Shown here: positions 44,889-58,900 of the stretch, piece after piece
How positions within the stretch are numbered: the first letter of the stretch is position 1
How the letters are laid out: each line of letters opens with the position of its first letter
NCBI GenBank assembly: GCA_964023275.1
Contig: OZ029920.1
Span: forward strand, 5,312,014 to 5,376,013
Length of the DNA stretch: 64,000 nt
Direction: 5' to 3'
From: Norana najaformis
Lineage: Eukaryota; Annelida; Clitellata; Crassiclitellata; Hormogastridae
The notes under the pieces: model-generated
Seen by the model: the letters and a program-made list of their open reading frames with translations, nothing else
Database searches by the model: none
Told to the model about the DNA's origin: nothing
Translations under genes and position numbers: made by a program

Positions 44889-46276
44889 GACGATTTGGGT
44901 CGATAACGTCTTTTAAACTTTCAACTTTCAACTTTTCAACCGTAAACCTCAACAACGTTTATGTGATTGTTAAAAGACTCAGATCTCAGTTCTGGTCTTT
45001 CAAGTTTTCTGAATGAGCGCAATTTATTTATTTACATACGTAAAAGTATTTACGAACATCCGCCATTATGACCTTGAATCAGCCAAAGACGCGGTGTATG
45101 AGTCTTACAAGCATCAATGATACGAACCTTCTGCTTCCAGCTATATTTCCGCCGTTTCTGCCGATTTAGTCCATGTAAAGATCGTTTAAAGATCGTTTTG
45201 AGTTTTACACTCCAATCGGCAGGTTCTAATCGCGATAAGAACTAAGAATTAATCGCAACAACGGGTCGCTCGACACGACGTCGGCCATAGCGTCACTTTC
45301 GTCACACCTCGTAAGTGAAATGAGATTTCTACTAAGTGCACATGCGTACTGCTTTTTTACAGTGTATAAAATCCTCTGCTGAAAGCTAATGCGAAATATG
45401 ATACGCTTAGCGTTCACACATAATAAGCACAAGAGATTAATATATATATATAAGCTACGCCAATTGTAGGCCTAATGTTAAAAACTCAATGTAAGAAGCA
45501 CTTCGTTAAAGACTACTACTATATGTACAAAGACTGACTGACAACAAGACTTGACTCTATCGTAAGTATTCTCTTTTCTGGTTAAACCTTGCTTGATGGA
45601 CATTGTTACGTTACAAAATTGTTCGAAACTTACTTAGTTACAATTCGAAAGTTGCGAAATTAACATGAAGTTGATGAACGGCGAATATGTCGAAAAAACT
45701 GATGAAGTAGCGCTACGTAGCTATGTAATAACAAATGATTCCATGAATGAATATGATTATATGAATGATTATATGACGCCATGTGTTACCCTTATTATGC
45801 AATAGAAGACTCGGCGACGACTCTTTGAATAGGCGACAGCGTTGCATGACGATTGTGGGCCCTTGACGTCGTGCAGGCAGCGTCTGCTCATTTGATGGAA
45901 GAAGGAAAGAATTGGTTGAGTCGATGAGTCCGGAGTCGGGATGACGCATCCAGACATCTTGACGGTGATCTGGCTAGTACGGATGAAGGTTGACGGAATG
46001 GCGGTCGTCTGGCAAAGGTGGAAATTCACAGCGAAAGTAGAACAGAAGACGTGGTGGTTATGATGATGTCGGTCTTCCCAGAACTTCAGTTGAATGCATC
46101 GGCTATCGGTAAAAGATGAAGAGTTTCGTCAGGCTTTAATGTCGGCTTTGGAGCTCCATCGATTTCTTCTCTCGTTGACATAGGGAACGTGGCCTATATG
46201 ATGATTTAGGCCTAGCTTCACATGGAGAAAGGCAGAGGCAGGGGCAGGGGGAGATCGAACCAAGTTCTCCACCAGC
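44889..46276. other. LINE 5' region and right interior of the LTR element
   Basis: It holds the LINE 5' untranslated region (extent unknown) and about 1 kb of LTR-element interior. A purine-rich stretch 'aaaggcagaggcaggggcagggggagatcg' at 46229-46258 resembles a polypurine tract but ends about 20 bp before the LTR. I see no gene. Confidence 0.45.
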
Positions 46277-47116
46277 TGTGGTAGAGTTCCTTTCTCCCGA
46301 TTAAGATGAGATTCTCGTCCAGTTCGCATTGTACAGTTTTCATCTTTTATTCTTGAAATGTCATTCAGCACTTGAATGTTCTTCGAATGATTGTTTGACA
46401 TAACGCGAGCGCGATTCTAGTTCGATTGTGGAGCGAAGCAGAAGCCTAAGACAAACCTTTACTCTATTTTACCTGGTAGTGTCGATAAGACACTAGACAC
46501 TACTCCGACTACATTTCTAACTGCGTTCTATCTCCGAGAGTAGAATCTCAGAGCTAATCGACTGATCTGTATGGTATCTCAAACCAGACTCACTTAGTAT
46601 AGATCCTGTCTGAGGTTCTCTCGTCCGGCGATCTGTGTCGGACTCCCATTGGTCAATAGTTATGGAGTTACTCCGGATAGTCTATTTGATTGGACGTTAG
46701 GATTCTCTTTGTCTGAAATCTACAGCTTGGTTTGTCTGCGTACTTCTCTCAGACTGGTTCCGTGTTGCTCTGTTGATCTTGGCGTGTCCGTTGGCTTGAC
46801 TCCGTTTCGATCTGCGCCTGTATCTGTACAGGTTTGGCCTTATGTATTCTTGCCTGTCTCTGCACAGCTCTCTGATTGGGCTGGTGAGTCAGTTGTATGA
46901 AATCTAAGATTCCTCTACCTGTCTGGACCAAGTAATAAATCAGACACCCTACTGACTACTCGCTGACCGGGGCCGCTGATGTAAACCAGGTGTTGGTATC
47001 ACTTCTCTGCGATTAGCTGTCCACTCTCTTCCTAACCTCCAATAACTTCTATAGTGGCTAGACTTACTGTGTAGTGTAATATACTACAATAGCCTACTTA
47101 GATTAACTTGGCTATA
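46277..47116 (+). repeat. Right LTR
   Basis: The partner of 35905-36745. It is followed directly by cacc and the resumed L2 reading frame. Confidence 0.85.
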
Positions 47117-47120
47117 CACC

Positions 47121-49166
47121 TATTATTACCAAATCCAGCTGTCACACTAACACTCCTTGGTACAGTTCCTATCTCCAAGCCTTCAAATCTTTCCGGCGAC
47201 GCCTTGAGCGCGCTTACAAGCGCACCTGTGATCCTCAACTTCTCTCTACCTTTAAATCTGCTACCAATAAATACCATCATCTCCTAGCTACAGCTAAAAA
47301 GACATTTTACTCATCACTAGTCCGCTCCCGATCCTCTAGCCCTCGTCTTCTCTGGAAAACCATTAATCAACTCCTCCAGCGGAGCTCCCCCAGCCCGCTT
47401 CCAAATTATCTTCTTTCCCAAACCTCCAACAATCCAGCTGCTGATGCTCCCTCTCCCATCTATGACCGCCCACCTTCCCCATCTCGATCCTCACTATCTG
47501 CTTTCCAGCCCACATCAGAGACCGAAATACTAAATCTGCTAAAATCTCTCCCAGACAAAGTGTGAACTTGACCCAATACCTACCTCCTTATTGAAAGACT
47601 GTGCATCTGTCCTTGTTCCAATCATTGCCAAAATAGTTAACCTCCCCTCTCCACTGGTAATTTTCTCCTTCTTTTTAAACACTCTCTTGTTACCCCTCTT
47701 CTCAAGAAATCATCACTTGACAAAGAAATCCTTTCAAACTACCGGCCTGTTTCGAGCCTGTCTTTCATCTCCAAATTAACTGAAAGGATTCTACTCTCTC
47801 GGATCAATGACTATCTAGCTTCAAATTCACTCCTAAATCCGTGCCAGTCCGGTTTCATTAAACGCCACTCAACTGAAACCCTACTCACTTCCCTCTACAA
47901 CAAGCTTGTTTCTGCCATCTCTCACCAACAAGTCTCCTGTCTCTGCCTCCTTGATATTTCAGCAGCCTTTGACACCATCGACCACAACATCTTGCTCCAA
48001 AGACTTTCAACCTGGTTCGGTTTTACTGACACTGCTCTAACCTGGGTACAATCTTATCTCTCCTCCCACTCTTTCTCTGTTAAAACTTCGGAAGCCTCTT
48101 CTCAGTCATGCCCTCTCACTTGTGGAATTCCACAAGGCTCCGTTCTTGGACCTCTTCTGTTTATCCTCTACACTACCCCACTCAGTTCACTCATTAAAGC
48201 ATCCTCCGTTGACCATCGGCTCTATGCTGATGACACCCAACTATTCATCTCTTTCTCTCCAAATTGTTTCAATGGGTCTATAGATCATCTTCTTTGTGTG
48301 GTTAAACAAATTTCCTCTTGGATGACATCTAATCTCTTATGCCTGAACCCATCTAAAACTGAATTCGTACTTATTGGCCTACGCGACCAGCTCAAGAAAA
48401 TTTCTGATTCCTCTATCTCTCTCAGCCTGGATTCTGCCTGCACCCACACCTTTAACGCTAACTCTTCTGTCCGTAACCTAGGTGTGATCTTCGACCAAAA
48501 CCTCATACCCATCTCCCCCGCTCTTGCTTTATGCATATCTGTGACCTTCGCAGAATCAGCCCTATGCTTGACTTTAAAACTGCATCAACCATCGCCACAT
48601 CCATAGTCCATGCTAAATTAGACTATTGCAATTCACTGTTCCTGAACATAGGCTCCACCCAAATAAGCCGCCTTCAAGCCCTACAGAATGCTCTTGCTCT
48701 TATTGTCACCAAAACCCCCAAACACCATCACATAACTCCTGTTCTGAAATCACTACACTGGCTTAAAATACCTGAACGAATCGAGTTCAAAGTCCTGTCA
48801 CTTACCTACAACACACTTCGATCTTCCCTACCATCCTATCTTCGTCAGTTATTTACAATACAACCGCTTCGCTCAATCCGCTCTTCTTCTGCCCTAACAC
48901 TTCTCCGCCCTCCAGTCACCTTATCCTTAAAATTTGGTAATCGCTCCACAGCCATAGCTGCCCCACCACTCTGGAATAAACTCCCCCCAGAACTGCGACA
49001 GTTTTCTGACCCATCATACAAACTCACCGATGCTCCACGGCTTGCAATTTCTGCTTCGGCTTTTCTCTCCAAACTGAAAACATTGCTCTTCCACAGATCC
49101 TATCCTGACAGCCCTTCTTCCTCTTATCTGCCTCTGCTCTCCAGCCCCAAACATCACCCAACGTAG
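47121..49166 (+). pseudogene. L2-like reverse transcriptase half
   Basis: It continues the frame cut at 35904. Motifs are LLDISAAFDTIDHNILLQRL, CGIPQGSVLGPLLFILYTTP and the catalytic RLYADDTQLFISF (around 48220). After a frame change at about 48530 come KLDYCNSLF, LKSLHWLKIPERIEFK and the C-terminal FGNRSTAIAAPPLWNKLPPE. There is another frame change near 47560-47590. The element is therefore broken in several places besides the LTR insertion. Confidence 0.8.
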
Positions 49167-49409
49167 CTGCCAAGCTGTCTCTCTGCCTGACTCTTGGATC
49201 TTGACCTAGAACCGAACCCTTTTGTCTATCAATTTTGTTTTGACTGAGCGCCTGTGAATAAGCTGGTCCCCGCGGCGCTGCTTTCGTTGGGCGCTGTAAA
49301 AATCTTGGAATTACGATTACGATTGTTGTTAACCGCTTGTAAGTTGACCTTACACATAACCTTACAAGGTTATGCGTGCAACATTTGTCAGACTAATTCA
49401 AGTTGTTCT

Positions 49410-49912
49410 TAAAGCCCGACGATAGGTAAACTTCACGAACAATAGGCAGAGTTGACAGAAGTACGTTTCTGCTTAAAGCAAAGCCGCGATATGTTAATTT
49501 GTACTGCTCCAGTGCATAGGCTTGTCAGGAACCCTGTTTTGCAGCGACGATTAGCGAAGGCAAAGTAATATACTGATTGGGGAGCTCTCCTTGCGTATGC
49601 TCAATCTCTCCTTATATCTTATTGATTGCTTCTAATTATAGACATACGGAGAATCCTTCGTAAACTACACCAACATTTTAAAATGCACTAGCAATTGTAG
49701 AACTAACTGATCAAAGTCCAGATCTTACAACTGCCTTTTCACTACAACGAATAATAGCGGCACATATGCGCTATAGATATACGCACTAGATATACATATT
49801 GCATGTGCCAGTAAGTGACCGACAAGATTACTTGTTGAGGCACTTCATTTATGTGTGCGATATCAGTTTTACGTGTAGCAAATTTGAACGTATTCTAACA
49901 GAAAGTAAATTT
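49410..49912 (+). promoter_or_regulatory. Conserved upstream block of gene 3
   Basis: Homologous to 6190-6290 plus 7345-7753 before gene 1. It includes 'ggagctctcc...tgctcaatctct' and 'atcaaagtccagatcttac', present before all receptor copies in varied form. Confidence 0.5.
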
Positions 49913-49970
49913 ATGGCGAAGCAAACAGAATTTTTAAAATTTGCCAAACTGAGTATTTGTCTCTTAACAG
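49913..49970 (+). CDS. Gene 3 exon 1: signal peptide
   Basis: Encodes MAKQTEFLKFAKLSICLLT plus one base, with donor gtagtc. With the next exon it forms the hydrophobic core LSICLLTVVSGA. Confidence 0.82.
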
Positions 49971-52900
49971 GTAGTCTACGTTCTTTACTGAAGTTATTAT
50001 TATTAATAGGCTATGCCATCCATAAGAGGTGTAATGTATTTGTATGTTTAGACTATACGGTGATTTTGAGAGAATTAAAAATCGGTTGAAATAATTTTAC
50101 ATTATCATATCTAATTTGATCTAATCTGGAAATTTGTATATGGCCATTATTCTAATGATAAAATCCATCATTGGTACCTTCTAAGTGAAATCGATGTGCG
50201 TGTTAAAATCTAGGGCCAATCTGGTCGACTCCCAGAAATCAGAATGGCGATCCATGTAAACAAAGATCTGGAAAAACTTTCTTCGGAGAAAAGAGATTTG
50301 TTTGGAAGCCTTTAAGCAAATCCAGGTTCCTCAGAGCAGTCATGCATCGGAAGAGACCCCGCATTGGGCTATTCTCAAGTGCTCTAGTCTGCACGACGAA
50401 TGAGATACTCGGTTGTTCTATCATAAACACACATGTTAGCCGTTAGTGTAACCGTGTGCTGCTAATGCTTACTTGAGTTATCGTCATTTTCTCAGAAACT
50501 CTGAACCTACCACTAGTCCTTTATATGGAAAAATCCTGAGATTTTCTTTCTACTTGTATGCGAAAGCCTACTGAAGGAGACTTCTATTATTCGAGCATCA
50601 TTTGTTTACAGACAAATTTTTCAATCTGACGGAATTATAACATCGTTTAGACTAACGATCAGCCCAAGTACAATGTACATTCATGACTGCATGCATGCAT
50701 ACATACATACTTACATACACGCAGGCATACATACAAATTTACATACACACATACATACTTATGCATATACATACATGCATATACACATACATTCATACAC
50801 TCATGCATACATACATACACATACATGAACACATACATAAATACACAGATCTATGTACTTTAGAATGTGCGTAATACACCTGTTTTGAACTCTGAAGTTT
50901 TGTTGTGTTTACGTACCTCTGCGAATACGTATGAGAAGGACTTTGTAGATACATAGTTAACCTATAAACAAAATGCTATCGACGATTGACAGTTGATCCC
51001 TATTCGGTGTCACCAATCAATCCAGAAACCTGGGAATGACCTTCATAAGGCGGCTAGCTATCGTCCAATTTTCTTGCTCTCCGTAAGTTTTAAGCTTCTC
51101 GAACGGCATTCTGAAAACTAGGCATTCAGTTCACTACTTTAATGGTGCCGAGTGGCTTAATACTAAAACGACATTTTAGACTTGTGTCTTAATCTATTTT
51201 AAAATCCTTTAATTTTCAATTTCAGCCTCATATATATATATATATATAAATCAGGCTTACATATAGCCTACGAATTTTGAAGGCTATTTTCTGGCCGCTA
51301 GGTGTGAATCTCCCGCCCAGATACCATGCAGTTATTATAGGTCTGTACCTGTGCTCGTTAAATCCCGCCCTCAATCTTCGCAATCGTAAGCTCGAGATTT
51401 CTGCAGTGCCATATCAATGCTAAGTGGCGAGAACCAGTTTCTTCACAGACGCGCACTCAAAACAAAATCGATAGGCAGGAAAGGTTCGGTTTTAGGTCAA
51501 GGTCGAAGAGTCAGGCAGGCAGACAGTCTTCACAAGAGATCGACGTCCCTGATCCTAAGCCATATATGAACCTTGATGTGGCATGTGAAATTGACAAGTG
51601 CTTATCGCCTCGTGTAGCATATGAAATATTTCACAGTTCCATGAATATTGTTGGCTCATTCACGCTTCAGTAGAAGGATATGTCAAATCTTAGATCAACT
51701 CTTCTAGTAATATTAATCGGATAGAGCAATAAATAGGACAACGCGGTTACTTCTTAACATAATTTTAAATCGGTTTTAAATATCTTTGCCGAAGAAGTCA
51801 TTCATTACAGTTTTATGCAATATGATGCAGTTGCTGTTCATTGTTCGACAGTCGTCAGCGGAGCAATAATTCAGAGACCGTTGAATGTCGCTACGAATGT
51901 TGGTGGTGGAACTTTCTTCAACTGTTCTAGTAATAATACAATTGGTATTACGTGGTTACATACAACTGATTGCAACACTGCCACTGGTATCCCTTTAACT
52001 GTGAGCAATTGCGAACTCAGCAACAGCTACGCATCTAATTACAGAACAGAGAAACCCGGTGGATTTGTGTGCAATTTGGTCGTATTTAATGCAACGTTGT
52101 CTCTTGGTGGATGTTACGCCTGTACTGATGGCTTCGGACCTGGAACGTTATCCTATGCAATGCTAGTCACCGTCGGTAGGCAGTGCAATAAATGTCTTAC
52201 GATATGCCTCTTGACAATATTTTGTCGATAACACATGGTTGTTTTCTTCATATGTCGGAGAGCAATGTTAGCTAAAGTTTGGCTTGCATTTATAAAACTA
52301 AAGTCATGTTCCCGCTTAATTTATGGTAATGTTTAAATTTATAACCTTTTAGTTTGAGTGTTTCGATGATAGCTTACATCTAAGTTCAAATGACCTATCT
52401 TGTTTTGTACGTATTTATGGAAATTTATTTTATCCTGGTTTGCTAACATTGCCCTGTGCAAAGGTGCTGGCACGGTTTTGAAAGTGTAGGCAGTAGTGTA
52501 TCCAATAATTCTTCGCTGGTCCAGTTGAGAAGAGCAAAAATTTTTATTGCCTTTAACTATCATCAACACTTCTTGGCAAGTCTTCTCCTTGTCCAAATTT
52601 TTGACTTGACCTTTATTGCTCTCAGTGGTTTACTGATATCCTAATAAAAATTAGGCACCAAATATTTCTTTTTACAGTCAAAAAGAAACAAGATCTCCCC
52701 TAAACCATCACAATTTTGAGTAGAAGCCAGGGTCTTGGCCCTCCTGTGACGACATTATTACATGTGACTAATAGCATTTTAAAGAGCCCTACAAAGGCGT
52801 TTTGAAAATGGCTATCTAACACATCTAAAAGTTACGACTTTAAATAGGGTGAAAATGACTGCGGTGGAAAATTAAGAATTTTAATGGAAGAAAAAGCTCT

Positions 52901-55900
52901 GCATGCCTCATTGTACCAATTATCGACACTGGTCCTATAAAGAAGGATTTTAAATAATAGTCTGTCCTCAATCGGAAGCCAATGTAGTGTCTCTCATATG
53001 TAGCTCGAAACATGCGATAAATTTAGCTGGTTAGCGACAATTTGGGAGGCGCAGTTGTGGATGGACTGACCCTGTCTTATCCGGAACTTCGGCAGGTTCG
53101 CCAGCACAGCCTTCCAATAATCCAGGCTCGTCAGATTGATGAATGGACAAGAGTCGCTTAGTAGCTAACAGATAATTCCAGTTCTGCCCAATATCCTGAG
53201 AGTCACGGACAATCAGACTGTCCCAGTACTGTTGATCTATATTTTTAAGGGATGAGTATTTCTTCCAAAGAAATCAGTGAGATCTTCTTCCAGCCAGTCT
53301 TTTTATAAAATCAATCATTATACCTGACATTTAACGCATCGCTGTACACATCGATTCACATCATCAAGTGAGAAGATTACTTCTTTTGCGATCTAACCGT
53401 TACAGAACTAGATCGTCGATTACAAAGTCTAGAGTAGTATCATACAGAATGACCATCTGGGCAATAGAAATAGTGAGATCAGTTTCTTTGGAAATGGGAC
53501 AATTTCGGCTGTCAGTTGACGAAAAGCTTCTGTGTCAAGGGAATTCTACACTCTGATGGTAACCTCTGTGACTAGTTGCGTGAAGTGTAAAAACCGTATG
53601 TAGTACAGTGTTAGCTAGCTGTGATCGTAGATGGATGGAGGCTACGAGGTGACTGCGATTGACCTGCATTCGCCCCACATTATGACTATTTCTAGAGTCT
53701 ATGCTGTAGTCCTTTATGGTCGGCGCGCCATGCAACCATTGATTTTGCTTTTGATGAGGAGCGAGATGGCTGACTTTTTCTCTTCTGAGAAGAGCAGATC
53801 AGACAGATAAGGAGCCAATCTACTGATTTCAGGAGGGCTTTAAAGTAGCCAAATACTTTTATCCCCTTGTAATTTTGTTTGTATAATGGCATTTGTTCTG
53901 CGTTAACTGTAGTTCTCATTCTGCTGCAATCCAGAAAATGCAACTCAGCTTCTCTTAAATTAAAATGTTAAAAAACAAGCTTCTGAGCTCGCAAATAAAT
54001 AGAAGATAGCAGTAGAATCTTGACAGAATGCTTCTTATAGCATAATCTCTCCATCTCTTTATATACAGTATATCGACGTTAAAGAATAAGATGAAACAAT
54101 ATTCCTCAACTGACACATGGCATCTATTACAAAAGTAGTACTTTCATTCCAAGTATTTTATCTAACGAACACGGTTCCTATTTTTAGAATCAAACGCCGG
54201 CATTACTACCAATGCAACTGAGTTAGTTCCTGGAGAAGACGTCATGATATCGAACAGCGTCTCCTACAGAGGACCCTCAATGCCAATACAATCTCCTCCA
54301 TCGTTTTACTGGACGCTGAAGTCGGATCCGAGTCAGAATATTACCAGTTATCCAGGATCAACAACAGACACAAGTGCATCGTCGTACATCGTTGTTACAG
54401 CCCAAACGCCATATGTTCCTCCATATCTCTGCAATCTTTTCTTCAATTCGCCAAGTAATGTTCCTCTAAGCTGTGCAACTAATGCTCCGACCTATCGCAC
54501 TAGCTGGGAAACACCGCCTTACAATGTTTTGTGTAAGTTTGGTCCTCTGTTAGTAGCTGAGATAGGTTTGCTAACATACGATGAACATGGATATAATTAT
54601 TAGAGTGTCAACTTGACAGGTTTGAAACATATCAATTTACGAATGTAGAGTGTAAACGCGTGCATTTTGGATTTTTGCATTCGTAATTTAGCATGTTTAA
54701 ATCCTTTATTGGCTTTCGTCTCTCTAAAACAATACACATTTATCAAGACGAGAAAATTGCTTTCATTAAATGCGCTGTTCTTTCCATACCATCACGCTAA
54801 GGATAAGCCTAATATTGCAAAGAGTGAGATTCACATTGATTTAATTGGGTTTTGTTTTTAAACCATTTAAATCGTGTGTCAACATCATAGCCACTTTAAT
54901 AATGTGCTAATGAATTGTATAAATTGTCATTTTATCCCATGTGAAAGATAACATTCCACCCAATATAACGGCGACTCCATATTTCGAATCTTCTGTGTGT
55001 GAGGCCAAAATACTCTTCTGTCAACCGAATGCATATCCTCATGCCGAAACGTATTGGGTGGATTTACAACAGAATATAAATATCTACCAGCAAAACATAA
55101 CAGCTGAATATCTCGATGAATACTCATGTTTCGCCACCAACGTCTACAGGAATACTACGCACAAAGTATCTTCAACGTATTCCCTCTCAGACGCAGGTCA
55201 ATTTTCACAGACTCCATGTCGTAAGTTGAAGTCATGAAATTTTAATTATTGAAATTGTGTCATTTTTACCTAAAGTGGCGCTGATATTTCAATGTAGTGA
55301 CCATGCCGACTCTATATGTAGGTCGTGCTATTAATATGTAAAGATTTCGGCAGTCCTTGTGTGCGGTGATGCATGGAGAGCTAAATAAGAGAATGTGATG
55401 AGCTAAATGTTAGTCAGCTTTGACGATTGGAAGATTGCAGGGGATAGGGACTGCTGCATTGATAAACACTGTATAGTACGGCTTATATATCGGCTCCAAA
55501 GCTACAAAATGAAAGTTTTAACTATACAATTTTAAAGAATGGTGGGACATGATAGTGTAGTGGTATAGTCGGTGCTTCGTAACCGGAGGGTCGCTGGGTC
55601 CAATCTGCCTCAAGCCACTGCGTAGCGACCGTGGACAAGTTGCTCACCGACAGTTGTCTGTGAGGAAGGCAACGGAAACTACCTCACTCATCTCATCCCC
55701 GGGTGGCATAAAGCCAATGGACCAGCCTTTGGGTAGAGAATTCATCATCATCATCATCATTAAAGAATGACGAAATATACGAATAAATACATATATGTAC
55801 CTAGGCGCTCAAATGATGGACCTGGTGGCATATGCTCATTACATCATCAGCCTAATGATTGCCATTCGGTCTGCTCCATATTTTCTTGCGGATGGGTTAG

Positions 55901-58900
55901 GGAACTTCAGATAAGTAGAGAGCAGGTATCATTGAAGCAAGAAGACGATTGGAGTAGCTGGGTTGTTGGATGGTGACATGTTGATGAACATAGCAGATCA
56001 GTTAGAGAACTTTGAATTGAATGAGCCTTTGCATTGTTAGTGACGAGAAAACAACATAATGATGCATACATGTATGTCAGTCTCGTATACATTTCATCCA
56101 TCGTCAAGCAGTTTTTCTTAATTTAATGATGAAACAGAATTTGCTGAAAACGACAAGGTGGAGATCATCTTGCCAAGCGAGGCTCGCTGCGACAACTTCA
56201 CGTGCACCTGTCCCTGTTGCACGGAAGCAGTTCTCAAATGCTATGCACCGACTTTACCTGAGGCCGAATACAAATGGTTTTTCGGAGATACGGAGACAGA
56301 AGGACCAACTATAAAGCCAGCGGCAGATGGCAATTACACCTGTATCGCTTACAATACTGTCAACAATCAACGATTTACTGGAAACAAAAGCATCAGCATT
56401 TCACACTTTTATGGTAATGATATAACATGCGTTTACTTACTCTCGATCTTAGAAATATATACATTATCGCTTTCAATAGAGATTACGTTCTTAACTTTAA
56501 CTGCCTCAATTATTTTGTTTTTGATGGAGCGCCTGTTTAATAAGCCAAATTTCGCCAATTGGTTTTTTGGGCGTTGAACAATTCTGGACATTACAATTAC
56601 GTTATTTCAACAGAAAGATTGGAGTTGTTTCAAAGAATGCATTTCTCTGTTCGTGCAGATTTAATGACCTTACCAGTTTTTGGCATAAGCGTTATGGCGT
56701 ATCTAAAGATCTCACTGTACTCTAAGGCCTTTTGCGCATTTATGTCAAGTTTTTTCTTTCTGATTGAAGATGTCAAATGTCAAGGTATATAGCTACGGAA
56801 CTTTTTGTTTTGAAGAGTTTCCACCAAATTGTCCTGCCTGTGATGAAACTGCTGTCATTGTGCTCAGTGTTTTCCTCGCTATCTTCGTGATAGTCGTCAT
56901 TGGATTAGTCACTTGGATCGTCTTCTGGCTGCTCCCTAAAATACGAGCATTTCCAGGTATTTTAATTTAACGGATTCTTGTACTGCGTTGATTATAATCT
57001 TAGAAAAAATGTACTTGTTCCGGTCTGCCTGAAACGTAACATGACATGCTGCAAGTCACGAACAACAACAAATCTTGGTCTTTCGTAAATTAAAGGGAAA
57101 TGTTCATAATGGAAACTGAAAAGTGATTCACATCGCTAATCCTGTCATAATTACATATGAACATTAGGGTGTTTTTATGTACTACATGATATTTTCAACT
57201 CAAAGATATTTTACCGAATTATCATGCCAATTTATGTATAAACTCAATATCGGAAATTATATCTTGATAGCTGAACATTTAGGACTTGCGCAAATTAGGA
57301 ACCCAGTGATCTTCCTCGTTTGGCCAAAATTTGCGACATCACGATTTCTGTTCTTCGTGTTTTCGATTTTATTCTTATAGTAATTAATTATTATGTTAAA
57401 TTAATGTGTCATATCGCAGGTGAATGGCAAATTTGACTAGAAAAAGATTTATATTTGGTTGATTGGTTACTCCGGTTACGTGAAGCTAACTACACGAGGA
57501 GAGGTTCTCAACGTGTTGTTTAATTTCCATACACAATGGAATCAGAGTCTGGATGACAGTATGACATAAACCGTCGCTATGATACTTCCATTTTGGGAAA
57601 GTGCACGGATTCCAACGAAGGCTAAGAATCGTGTTTTGGAACAGCTAAGACGTATTCACAAGGAGTGGCAAAAAATCAAAAATGTATTTCGAGGAAGTCT
57701 GACACCGAAGAGGGAAAGCGCGATGCTTTGAGGGATTCCTTGCAGGATCTCTTTGATCCCGCGCATCAAGATGCCATGACTACAACAAGAAAGAAGAGGA
57801 TCGGCAGTTTTTGAAAGCACAGCATGAGAAAGGTCGACTTGGTTCCATGGCAGGCATTGATGTCGAACTTGCAAAGCAAGAAGAGAGAGCGCTGGCAAGA
57901 TCAGCAGCGGCTTCACAGCGTGAGGAACGATATCGTGCAGCAATCACAGCTGTAGCGACGGAGGTGTCTCTGTGGGAAACGTCATATGAGAAAGAGGCGT
58001 CATTAAATAGTAACTGTTTTTAAAAAAAGAGCCAGAAAGATAATAACTGTTCAGAAAAAGACCCAGAACCTTCAACGTCTGCTGAACCACCAAAGCAGCA
58101 AAGGGGAACAATGTGTAGTTACTCGTGATGTTGCAGCAGCTCTGGATATAACCAAAACAAGCAGTAGGAAGGCCTCTCGCATTTTTCTGCTCTCGCTGCA
58201 TCCAATCTATACGCAGCACCAGCTGATGAGCTGATCATCAGTCCATCTGCAATCCATCGAGCAAGGTAAGATAACAGTGCAGCCCTAGCAGCTGATTTTC
58301 GTGAATCGTTCGATCCAAAGGTCCCCCTACTATCCACTGGGACGGCAAGATCATGTCGGATTTTACAAGAACTGGATGAGGTTGTGTTGATCGCCTTCCA
58401 ATAATGGTATCTGGTAAATATGTGGCCAAGCTATTGGCCATCCCCAAACTCTAATCCGGGACTGGATGCGTGTTTGGCCGAGATCAGAAGTTGGGGATTG
58501 GAAGACAGAATCGTGGCCATGTGTTTCGTCACAGCGGCGAGTAGCACGAGTTGCAAGGTCAAGCTGGAAACGGAATTAGGAAAGTACCTCTTGAACCTTG
58601 CGTGTCGACATCATGTTTCAGAAATTGTTCTCGAAAAGGTGTTTTCACTTCATGATTATGCAAGGTCTGCAAACTTGGAACCCTTCAGTCATTGCCGTGA
58701 CTTCTGGCCTCAAATCGATCAGGCCAAGTATCGCACAGCAATGGAGGATAAAGACGCAGAACAGCGTGTCAAAGAAATTCGAGAAAATGTCATCACCTTC
58801 GCATTGCAGCAACTGAGTACTGAACACCACAGAGACGACTACGAAGAGCTACTAGAGCTGACAGTCATCTTCCTAGGAGGAATTCTACCGAAAAGGAGTA

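Larger units (their letters stand above)
35905..47116 (+). mobile_element. LTR element without gag/pol, carrying a nested LINE
   Basis: Direct repeats of about 0.84 kb (35905-36745 and 46277-47116) bracket the region, with a cacc duplication at 35901-35904 and 47117-47120 inside the L2 reading frame. The repeats start TGTGG and end GGCTATA. Apart from the nested I-like LINE, the interior (about 2 kb left, 1.3 kb right) has no gag, protease, integrase or reverse transcriptase that I can see, so it would need a helper. Strand is arbitrary. Confidence 0.78.
34400..49325 (+). mobile_element. L2/CR1-like non-LTR element, split by a later LTR element
   Basis: Two halves, about 34400-35904 and 47121-49325, form one element: the codon run ...GAC AAA CAT GCA CC stops at 35904 and resumes as T ATT ATT ACC at 47121, with cacc duplicated. 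The 3' end has a 'ggcgctgtaaaaatcttgg' phrase and an (attacg)n tail typical of this group. The 5' boundary is uncertain. Confidence 0.8.
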
